DNA of 64,000 nt, from positions 10,720,001-10,784,000 of the forward strand of contig NC_091123.1 in the NCBI RefSeq assembly GCF_040183065.1, written 5' to 3'. Source of the stretch: Periplaneta americana. Lineage: Eukaryota; Arthropoda; Insecta; Blattodea; Blattidae. Both the position numbers and the translations under genes were made by a program. This document shows positions 55,434 through 64,000 of the stretch, one piece after another (the first letter of the stretch is position 1; every line of letters starts with the position of its first letter). The notes beneath the pieces were generated by a model. It did no database searches and was not told where the DNA came from. It saw only the letters and a list, made by a program, of their open reading frames with translations.

Positions 55434-58250
55434 CTGCGAAATGCACACGATGGAGATATGGGTTATTCCAGTGGGAACTTGCAAACAGTAGCAAGGTTCT
55501 TGTCGCTAAAAGTAAACCCGTAGTAAATGTCTTCAATTGCGTGATTATTGTACTCGCCAAACTTAGACGACCTCAGCTCAGAGGAAAGAAGTCAAGGAAG
55601 TCACATCAACATGCTCTCTATGTTCATGTTATGCAGTTGGCCGCGTCCGATAACTGAATTGCTTTATAACAGCGTTGCCAAACATAGACGGCCTCAGCCC
55701 GAGTAGAGAGGTCAGCTTATCTTGCCGCAAGAGATAACTATAGGTCTCGCAAGCACGGAATACCGACGGAAGGAATGCAAATCAAACACTGCGATAAGGA
55801 AGAGCGGGGGACAGGAAAGGCCACGAGATAACTTGAATGATATTCAAGAGTACAGTCGGAAGAGAAATGACATCGATAAAATCAGTTTTGCGTTGTGATA
55901 GTTACATTACGACTTTAGTTTGTTCCATTGCATGTGAATACGTGTCTTGTATCGCACGGTATTATTATTTTATTCGTAAACATATGTTGCGCGTTTAATT
56001 AGCTTCGAATTTTTCTCTTGCTACGTTCTGTATTTCCACAGCGATGTCCTCATTTGTTCATCTTCTTAGAAGAGACAGTACTTCCATCGGCTCGCACCTC
56101 TCCCCCTCGGTGTGCCTACATACACATGTCAAAACAGACAGCAACGCCACCATTGCTTTTTGGTAATCGTTTCTTGCGCGAGCTATACTAACTTCTCTGT
56201 TAAAAAAAAACATCGTACTTGCCTCAGCCCAGCGGCTGGGCTAATTCAGAGTCATAATGTGACAACGCTGCATAACTAACAGGCATGCAACGTATGATGT
56301 ATTATGTTTTGGGTAAGGCACGAGTTAGCAGAGTGGTGTGAGTGTGGTCGTCTAAGCTTGGCGAGAATAGTAGCTTCTATACCATACATGGGCACAATTT
56401 TCGGTTACGTGAGGCACTCGATTTGAAATAGTTTGTTTACTAGGAGAGGAGACTGCAGAGTTGGATGGAAAATATAAACTGCTGTGACCTGCGTCACCTT
56501 ATCGTAATCGCTAAGGCGGTCAGTGGCGAATTATTAGGAAAGCGCTTGGTTAACGTGAGATACTCGAAAACTTTTATTCAATCTGGAAAATTAATTCGGC
56601 AGCTTTAATCATAAACCTCTTTACTATTTCTCCATCATTGAATTGATTTAAATCACAGGCGAGAAATTGCGTAACTAGCCAATAATATTCCATCATGTTG
56701 TCTACGTTTATTTTCTTGAATATTCTGGCGTTTATCAAGATTGCTTAGTAGATTTTCACGTTCGCGACCAAAAATAATTTCAGAAAATCATATTTCGTTT
56801 TCTACGCACATTTGATATTTTTCTTTTCATAAATTTCTTTTGGAAATAATACGTAGAAACGACAGTTAATTCCTCGTACCTTTTAATGCAGCGTGTTTAA
56901 GGTATAATGTCGTATTTAGTATACTATGCAAATGTTAATATCATAAATTTTCTTCGGAATAGTACGAAAAATAACATTTAATTTGTCTTACCTTCTAATT
57001 CAGCGTGTTCTTTATGACATAAGTACTAATGTCGTTGTATATTAAATTTATTAATGCCTAATAGGATTTTCGAGCATAACCTTCTAAACAGCAAAATAAC
57101 TCTTCCTCCCATTTCTCATGAAATAATCGTTTTCTAACGCATACACACTGCTTTGATAATGCCATTATGCCACCACTGATATTGCTTATGAAACTGATAT
57201 AGAATCTGCCCACGCCTAGGAGCTATGTGAGGGAGGAAAGGGGTCTGTGAGGATGATGTCACTCAGAGCGATAATCTATGTGAAGGTCAGTGAGGCAGAA
57301 ATTCTCAATTGAGGCACGATGCCCAAGTATGTTCTATACTAATGGCTAACGAAATCGATGTCTGAACAGTTAAGTTTTGTTATTACGCAGGCGCGGTATG
57401 CGTCTCTTTCCTTATTTTCCATTACTTTCTCAATCTAACAGTCCACATCGCCACAGTTTTATGTGGCATGTATGTATGAATGTAGAAATGAAATGATCAT
57501 TTTGGTCACTAAACTGAAGTAGGCTAAGTTCATATCGTATAAGTTTGCTACGGAACTTAGGCTCTTAGATCTGTTCTTTCTTTTCTACAATGATTTATGA
57601 AATTTTAAAATGTTGATGAATGTCCCTCAGCCGCTTTTTCGAGCGTGCAACATTTACGCGAAATTTATAACGATCTACAACAGTGATCGGCAAAGATTAC
57701 GTTATATAAAATGGAGCCCGCAATACACGGATACCAAAACTGCTTTAACATTGAATGAACAAGAGGAGGGACATCATGCCTTACCCCTCTGTGCTGTTTG
57801 TGTATTAAGGGGTTGATACGTGAATCACGAAATGCCAATCACTTATTTACCAACATGCATGTTCAGCGCTGGCACTTATGTACAACAATGACGTAGAATA
57901 TCTTTTAAGCGTGCGCCTGTATGAGATTCTGAAATTGTACGTCACTTTTGCATCTGATTTAAACGGTAGAAATGTCCGCACTTGAAATGCCTGACCTACA
58001 AGTTGCCTACAATGTCTTGGTTAAGATCCAGATTTCTGGGTAGTATGTTGTTATGGAAATTTCCATAGTTTTGTGAAACTTGATGCATATGTTACGTTAA
58101 AGGAAATTAATATTGTGGAATACGAAGAAGACTACAGAAAGATTTGTAATGCTCTAATCCAAATGATATACACATAAGCTTAGCATTGTTTAGAAAGATC
58201 TCAACTTCTTTGGCTTAATAGAGCGTTTATAAATGAAAATGCATTCTTAC
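55434..58250. other. Intron between exons 2 and 3 of V-ATPase copy B
   Basis: 2.8 kb with remarkably few recognisable repeats compared with the introns of copy A. A segment CAAACWTAGACGRCCTCAGC occurs twice (about 55558 and 55679), pointing to an old local duplication. No exon found. Confidence 0.5.
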
Positions 58251-58443
58251 TGGTAATCTGTGTAATTATTTCCACGTTTCTTCATGTCGTTAATAATTAT
58301 TACGGCAATGACAACTCCATAGATTGCAATTATTCCAGCCATAATGACGGGAAGTATCGACTTCATGATGAGATCGGGTTTTGTCGGCGAAATGGCTGAA
58401 ATTGCTACTGCAGATTTAGCAGTTCCATAAGCTGCACCAAATC
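58251..58443 (-). CDS. V-ATPase subunit c-like, copy B, exon 2
   Basis: The acceptor TTCTAG lies before 58443 and the donor CA|GTAAGA after 58251. The 193-nt exon is fully open. It reads [20 protein letters not shown], then [20 protein letters not shown], then [20 protein letters not shown] and TDY, which is the end of helix 1, all of helix 2 and the following loop. Phases at both ends match copy A, so the two are tandem paralogues. The first base pair (GA) needs a G from exon 1 to give Gly. PTKP replaces the usual VMRP. Exon 1 was not found between 58.4 kb and the window end; it may lie beyond 64 kb or be too diverged to see. Insects such as Drosophila carry several subunit c paralogues, some with restricted expression; expression here is unknown. 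Confidence 0.85.
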
Positions 58444-59732
58444 CTAGAAGAGTCATAAATATATATTATTTATATGATACAGTTTATAACAATTATTTAC
58501 ATAAAGACTAAAAACATAAACTCTATTCACATTATAATGAGAAAATTTAACATGATTTCAGGTTAAAAGTCTTAAAGATGATTAGTAATTTGTACCGTAG
58601 AACAGAGTAAACTTGACCACTTCTCACATATATTACAATTTACACGTTCAGAATGATCATAAAAATGAGATGAATACAGTGCTTAGATGCATGAATATGC
58701 AGGTGCAGATTTTAACAGCTTATTCCTTAGAGAAAGTACAGTAAATTCTAATACTATTTTAGTCCCAATTGAATACTTTCTCAGAAAAAAAAACTTTCCC
58801 CTAAATGTTAACACTATTTTACTCGATAAGTATTATCTTACGATTCTGATTTTTACTTATCATTAGGAAAACTGATAAGGAATAATTGATCCCTTTGCAA
58901 TTGTTCAGTAAAATGGGCGATTTTCTTGCAAATTAAATAAAAAATTAATACATGTCGTTCCTCTGATTGAGGTTCTGGATGATATGTACAGATATGGAAA
59001 TAAAATTTGGAGCTCCCTTATTGTATGTTTCGCTTACAACAAATTGCGCATGTGCAGTAATCAAGTTTATTCACTATCATCGTGTGCAATTCGGAGACTC
59101 CTTTGAACGCGCACTTAACAGATTTACGACTTCCTACACTAATCCCTTTGACCATCCCATTCACGTGGATATGAAGAGAGTCTGTGAATTTTTTTAAACG
59201 AGGGTTGTGATTGGTTAATAACAGGCGAAGACAAGTAAGGAAGATTTAATGACAACCAATTAGTAGGGGGCAATAGAAGGTATGTTGGCAAAGTCCTTGG
59301 TGTGAAACTGCATTCCATGATATAAAATGAATTATACTTGTGGACAGTCGTGTGAAATTGTTGCCTACATACAGGTAGACTCCTATCAAGACTCGCTCCA
59401 AATTTAATTCCGTATCTGTACGTCTATTTTCAGGCAGTACGTTTCACTTGACGATATGTGTCAGAGGAAGAACAATTGTTTGTATATATCTGAAGTCTGA
59501 TTAGTGTATATGTAGGTACTCGGCGATGTATGCAATGGATAGGAAAAGTAACTGACCACCCTACCCCATTATCTTCTGGCCTAGTTGCCTCATAAGTTTT
59601 GCCTTCTTGGTGTCACTTGTGGGGTTCAGACCTGTCTTCGGACAGTTGACCAAACAAATAATACAAATCGTTATTTCCTGCCAATAAGTCTGACAACCCT
59701 ACAGGAGTGACTGAGGGAGGGAACTCTGCTAT
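58444..59732. other. Upstream part of V-ATPase copy B and transposon flank
   Basis: Searched by eye on the minus strand for the FFGVMGA-type exon 1 without success. The part 59630-59670 (GGTTCAGACCTGTCTTCGGA) is not transposase. Confidence 0.45.
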
Positions 59733-60650
59733 TCAGACCGAGTGCGTGTGTGCTTTGAGTTGATCCCACAATTCGTCTCGATTTCGAGGGCGTCGGTGGG
59801 CATAGGTGGCTATCCTTCTCTTTTTCAATTCCGCCCATAAATTTTCGATGACATTCAAATCAAGTGACTTCGGAGGCCAATTAATGATTTCGAGCTCGGG
59901 TCTCCTTTGAAACCATCTTTGAATGTTTGCAGCATAGTGCACGGGATGGTTATCCTGCTGGAACAGCAATGTTCCTTCGGGAAAACGTTCTCGGGCGGAG
60001 GGAAGGAATATATTTTCCAGAATGTGCTCGTAAGTTCCCGCATTAAACCGGCCATCGATGCGTTCTATAACGCCAGGTCCATCGTAAGACATCCACCCCC
60101 AACACGATATGCTAAAGCGCCCCGAACTTTCACGTCGGTGCACATAGCGCTGATAATGTCGGAGACCATCCTCACGATAGACACGGACAGGACCTTCGTA
60201 ATCACTCGAGATGGTTGTTTCGTCGGAGAAAATTACATTTCTCCAATCGAAATCCACTCGATTGGTAGCGAAGGCAAGACGGTCGACAGCTTGTGCTTCC
60301 CCCAATATTTCCATTTGCGCAGCCCTCCGGCTCCTAATACCGCGGTTCCTCAACCTGCTGATCACAGTCTGTGAAGAGCCGGGAAAGTTAGATGCTGCTC
60401 TTATTTCGTTAGCAGTCAGAAAGGGGTCCTGTCGAACTGTCTCGAATAAAAGAGCATCCTCTTCCAATGAAGAAATCCGCGGACGCCCAGGAATAGGGCG
60501 ATTTTCGACCTCCCCAAAATTTTGGTAACGATGAATCCACCTCGTGGCTGTACTTTCAGGAACACCGACCAAACGGCCAGCAGAACTAGCCCCATATCCA
60601 GCCTCAACTAGAGCTATAACTCGCTGTCTCATGTCACGTCGGTTCGCCAT
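59733..60650 (-). CDS. Tc1-like transposase, nearly complete but C-terminally truncated
   Basis: This is a cut-and-paste DDE transposase of the Tc1/mariner superfamily. From the Met at 60650 it has 305 residues. The N-terminal half is a paired-type helix-turn-helix DNA-binding region (about 1-110), with the GRPR-type motif at about 55-58. The catalytic residues are visible: Asp143 in IFSDET, Asp233 in FQQDNHPVH and Glu269 in NVIENLW. There are 35 residues between the second Asp and the Glu, where classic Tc1 has 34. Family members usually run to about 340 residues; here the frame ends at RDELWDQLKAHTHSV, so the last 35 or so residues are replaced by unrelated sequence at about 59750. No terminal inverted repeats were found on either side. 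It is probably a recent but 3'-truncated copy. An in-frame extension to 60695 is possible but less likely as the start. Confidence 0.85.
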   Translation of the reverse strand: MANRRDMRQRVIALVEAGYGASSAGRLVGVPESTATRWIHRYQNFGEVENRPIPGRPRISSLEEDALLFETVRQDPFLTANEIRAASNFPGSSQTVISRLRNRGIRSRRAAQMEILGEAQAVDRLAFATNRVDFDWRNVIFSDETTISSDYEGPVRVYREDGLRHYQRYVHRRESSGRFSISCWGWMSYDGPGVIERIDGRFNAGTYEHILENIFLPSARERFPEGTLLFQQDNHPVHYAANIQRWFQRRPELEIINWPPKSLDLNVIENLWAELKKRRIATYAHRRPRNRDELWDQLKAHTHSV

Positions 60651-60695
60651 TACGATGAGAAATGAGAGATGACGATAATACTTTAGTGTAGACAA

Positions 60696-61079
60696 TGACT
60701 ATTTAACATGATATAGAATTATTGAAATAAGAGGCATCTTGCATAGTAAGAGTTAATAAATCAACCCTAAATTAAATATCTAAATAACAGGATATAACAG
60801 GAAGTCCAATTGTTGCGAAACTAATCAAATTAAATCTAATTACATTAAATAAACAAACCCCAAGTTATGACACCACATTGCTACAGCTAAATTGTAGGTT
60901 ATTAACATAAGCATTGAATAGGTCCGTGGTTGTGCGTTGGACGACAAAACCAAACATCGAAAGTTCGAATCTTGCCGAGGAATGTGACTTCTTGCTTTTT
61001 ATAATGTAAATCAGACTTATAACTACAATCATTCATATTTCTTACATTATTTATTAATATTTATAGCCAACATTGAATT
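60696..61079. other. Unassigned, right flank of the Tc1-like copy
   Basis: No terminal inverted repeat was found here. A degraded tRNA-like stretch (GTTGTGCGTTGGACGACAAA ... GAAAGTTCGAATCTTGCCG) lies at about 60930-60980. Confidence 0.35.
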
Positions 61080-61960
61080 TGTAAAGAAAAGACTTTAGAA
61101 ATCTCATATGGAATTTGTGATCTGTAGTGACATAAACGTAGATTATCTCTCGGAACTTTTCCGTAAAAGTAAATTAAATTCACTCCTTGAAACTGGAAAC
61201 CTTAGTCGTAGGGTCATTTTCCCATAGCATACAAGCTGAAGTAACACAGCCATTGATAAATGTTTTGTACACAGAATTAGACTGAATTCCTATTCGACAG
61301 AACCTATAATCAATGGCTTGTCTGACCATGATAAACAAATCCTAAGTGTTTTCAATGTCACTGAACAATTTCAAAATATTAATTTAAAAACTAAGAAAAG
61401 ATCGTAATTGCTGTATCTAGTGATTATTTACATTTATGTCTACAAAATGAATCTTGGAAAAACATATATGATACTGGTACTACTGATATTAAGAGTAAAC
61501 GTATTGAATTTTTCACTAAATTTCAGAATCACTTCAGTGGATGTTCTCCACTCAATGTTGTGAAAAAATTCAAAAGTTAAAACATGTAGATAACGCAGGG
61601 ACTTCAAAGCTCATGTATTAAAAAGAAGAATCTATATGTAATGAGTTGCAATGTAATGATCCTCATGTTCTTAAATACTGCAAGAAGTACAGTGTAATTT
61701 AACAAAAATTATGAAAGAGGGAAATAGAATATATTTGAGTAGAAAAGTACAAAATTCAGATAATGCAATTAAACCTATTCGGAATATTATTAAATTTAAA
61801 CTTTTAGATAACCTAAGAAAGAAAATATTTTTTCATTAAAACCAATGATTATAAAGTAGAGGATCCCAAATCTATTGCAAATTCTTTTAACGTATTATAG
61901 TATATAGTACAGAAATATTATTGACAACTTAAACATTCAAGATTTTGCAAAAGATACTGC
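61080..61960 (+). mobile_element. Decayed LINE: endonuclease end and EN-RT linker
   Basis: Fragments FVICSDINVDYLSELFRKSK and LNSLLETGNLS match the GDxN box region of LINE endonucleases. Later frames give NGLSDHDKQI-like and PHVLKYCKKYCK... NIIKFKLLDNLRKKI, typical of the linker before the RT. Many stops. Related to Jockey/CR1-type LINEs. Confidence 0.6.
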
Positions 61961-62427
61961 AATTGGTTACTTAACAGATGTATTTAATAATTAGTATTAA
62001 TATATGTAATTAGTCAATAACTGCAACAGTGTTTTTTCATTCAATCATAACATGAATAAAATTGAATGCAAACACGTAGATAAAATAGTTAAAATTAACT
62101 GCAGGGGTGAGAATGAAATAATCCAAAGCCATACTTTTAACAAAAATTGTTTTTCGCGAGTGCATTTCTTACACATATGTGAAAGCTATTAATAAATTAT
62201 TGCAATAATTACTCAACAAATGACATAGCCTAAGGACTCTAAACCTTTGTAAAAGTTTGTCTATTATTATATATTTTTTTAATTTCATTTTAATTGTTAG
62301 TTTTTAATATATATGCATTTACATTGTATATATGTGTGTGTATAAATGCATTCATTAGATTAACGTTTATAATATTATAACTTGTAATTTTGTATTGTTT
62401 GCGATCATTAACACTTAATCTCAGGAC
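61961..62427. other. Unassigned, AT-rich
   Basis: Nothing recognised. Confidence 0.4.
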
Positions 62428-62943
62428 TTCTTCTACACAACACGCAGAAGTCTTACCATCCGAGCTATGGAAACGACATGAAAGCTTTCCTTTCTGTGCG
62501 GAGTGTCGATCTAGTCATGAAGGTCCATTGTCGATTTAACTACACGATTTATGTATATATTTATCTTTTATTTACGTAATATAATCATAAGAATCGAACT
62601 CGCACTCTTCTACACAACACGCAGAAGTCTTACCATCCGAGCTATGGAAACGACATGAAAGCTTTCCTTTCTGTGCGGAGTGTCGATCTAGTCATGAAGG
62701 TCCATTGTCGATTTAACTACACGATTTATGTATATATTTATCTTTTATTTACGTAATATAATCATAATAATCGAACTCGCACTCTTCTACACAACACGCA
62801 GAAGTCTTACCGTCTGAGCTATGGAAACGACATGAAAGCTTTCCTTTCTGTGCGGAGTATCGATCTAGTCATGAAGGTCCATTGTCGATTTAACTACACG
62901 ATTTATGTATATATTTATCTTTTATTTACGTAATATTATAATT
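62428..62943. repeat. Three tandem 177-bp units with a tRNA-like segment
   Basis: CTTCTACACAACACGCAGAA recurs at 62430, 62607 and 62784. Units are almost identical (TATGGAAACGACATGAAAGC ... TTTATCTTTTATTTACGTAA). On the minus strand each holds ATAGCTCGGATGGTAAGACT (A-box-like) and GAGTTCGATTC (B-box-like, degraded in the first unit). Confidence 0.9.
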
Positions 62944-63136
62944 TTTTTGCAGTTTTTGAAGTGAATTTCGGAACGATGCTAGTAACAAACCAAATAGCCT
63001 GAATTTAAGTAACTCAATATTCGTTACCTTGTGTATCGGTGCTCTGGTCTCCGATCATGCGCAGTGTCCTACATCCGAGACTTAGGAATATTCAATCGTC
63101 TCATCCTTTTCCAAGGAAACTGTACGTATAGACATA

Positions 63137-63199
63137 TTACGTACGTACGTACATACATACATACATACATACATACATACATACATACATACATACATC
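63137..63199. repeat. (CATA)n microsatellite
   Basis: Begins as ACGTACGT and becomes pure ACAT units; adjoins a LINE fragment. Confidence 0.9.
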
Positions 63200-63300
63200 A
63201 GTAGGCAGTTTGTTTTCAGCCAGTTACCCAGCCAATTCCTTTTTCTCTTCCTTATCAGTTTCAGCATCATTCTTTCTTCACCTACTCTTTCCAACACAGC
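63137..63300 (-). mobile_element. Fragment of the second LINE family joined to a (CATA)n tract
   Basis: The minus strand reads MLERVGEERMMLKLIRKRKR then NWLGNWLKTNCLL, matching the family at 720-800, then passes into (TATG)n (63137-63199). The repeat replaces the usual 3' end. Confidence 0.65.
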
Positions 63301-63699
63301 TTCATATAAGTTATATCATCTGTAGATATTTATGTAGCCCGCTCGAGTTCTTTGTCCATTGTTTTCCAAATAGAAGAGGTACAATTTGTGCCGTAACAGT
63401 ACCCACGATACTCTGAAGCGCCGCTCTCCATCACCCGTCTGTTGCGATCGTTGGGATTTAATTTCTGTTATACAGGGTTTAAATGCAGTGAATTAACAAC
63501 AGGTGCGATCGCAGCGACATCTGGCAGAGCGGCCACACCGTTACACTGAACCGCAGAAGTGCGATAATTTAGAAGGGGCTTCAAATGAGCGAGTTACAGC
63601 GATTCGCAAGGAACGGTATCCCTAGCTCAGTAGTTCAGTAATGCCACAGTCCCGAAGCGTGCTACCAATCTAATCTCCTCTAAGCTGCTTACAACTTGC
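63301..63699. other. Unassigned
   Basis: GC-richer from 63410; nothing recognised. Confidence 0.35.
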
Positions 63700-63920
63700 A
63701 TGTAAGTCGGTAGGCTTTTGCCTACTGATCCGGAGTTGCGCACGGGCATGGGTTTGGTTACCGTTGGCACTCATTACCTACTTGGTGTTTTTCCGAGGTT
63801 TTCTCCAACCGAAAGGCAAATGTCAGATACATGATCAAATACCATCTCCCTAAGTTTTATCGACGCTAAGCAACCTAGTAGTTAGTACAGCGTTGTTAAA
63901 TCACTAATTAAAATAAACAT
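63700..63920 (+). mobile_element. SINE, family 3-like
   Basis: The tail TATCGACGCTAAGCAACCTA then GTAGTTAGTACAGCGTTGTT matches the copy at 15268-15394. The upstream TTTCCGAGGTTTTCTCCAAC body and a diverged B-box-like GGGTTTGGTTACC are seen. Confidence 0.7.
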
Positions 63921-63944
63921 ACATAATATTATACTATATTATTG

Positions 63945-64000
63945 TTAATCATATTATATTATATTATATTATATTATATTATATTATATTATATTATATT
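63945..64000. repeat. (ATATT)n pentanucleotide repeat running off the window
   Basis: At least ten TATAT/ATATT units; the right end is not seen. Confidence 0.9.

Noticed and set aside
55255..55657. Open frames overlapping V-ATPase copy B exon 3 in other frames/strand
   Set aside because: Shadows of a GC-richer coding exon; only the -55220..55433 frame matches the family and splice sites.
62428..62943. CRISPR-like or multi-tRNA array
   Set aside because: Three contiguous 177-bp units without spacers; the tRNA-like part has no clean cloverleaf and the host is an insect.

Overview
This window is nuclear DNA of an animal, almost certainly an insect and most likely a cockroach close to Periplaneta (recognised by family, not by a search). 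The evidence is spliced genes with GT/AG introns, an insect cuticle-type protein, V-ATPase proteolipid exons, and a very dense load of short-TSD non-LTR retrotransposons, tRNA-derived SINEs, pogo/Tc1/piggyBac DNA elements and a Helitron. Nothing looks bacterial or viral.

Host genes are few and all lie on the minus strand. (1) A cuticle-type secreted protein exon (30256-30976) has four near-identical 108-bp repeats. (2) An unrecognised intronless 176-residue ORF (36190-36720) has one predicted membrane segment. (3) There are two tandem, divergent copies of the V-ATPase 16-kDa proteolipid (subunit c). Copy A has exons at 51007-50911, 46418-46239 and 40703-40520. Copy B has exons at 58443-58251 and 55433-55220, with its first exon not found. 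Both copies share intron positions and phases. Exon 2 of copy A is 13 nt shorter than that of copy B, which breaks the frame, and exon 3 of copy A lacks 7 residues of transmembrane helix 3. Copy A is therefore a probable pseudogene or a locus with an assembly error, while copy B is intact over the part seen.

The rest is repeats. Positions 1-27 kb hold decayed LINE tails, SINEs, a 110-117 bp satellite (4565-6390) interrupted by a retrotransposon, pogo-like elements (3158-4120, 11903-12949, 25845-27485), a foldback MITE carrying a SINE (13848-14297), a 1.6-kb tetranucleotide tract (18240-19860) and a 3.3-kb inverted-repeat block with outward Tc1 tails (21004-24268). Positions 28-36 kb hold an RTE-like LINE (28649-30132), then the cuticle gene, then a piggyBac copy (31196-34536) that itself contains a SINE and a Tigger-like element. 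Positions 37-60 kb are the V-ATPase region. Its introns are filled with a Helitron (41080-42219), foldbacks, SINEs and LINE pieces, and a 3.1-kb composite LINE insertion with a 14-bp target duplication (37321-40438) lies just downstream. Positions 60-64 kb hold a Tc1-like transposase, a LINE endonuclease relic, a three-unit 177-bp tandem repeat and simple repeats.

One RTE-like LINE family accounts for nine copies. They share the same 3' end and a (TTAC/GTAA)n tail but have different 5' truncations, and several have clear target-site duplications, as expected from target-primed reverse transcription. No new multi-gene system is evident. The most interesting material is the decaying or diverging tandem V-ATPase pair, the orphan ORF and several unusual transposon architectures.
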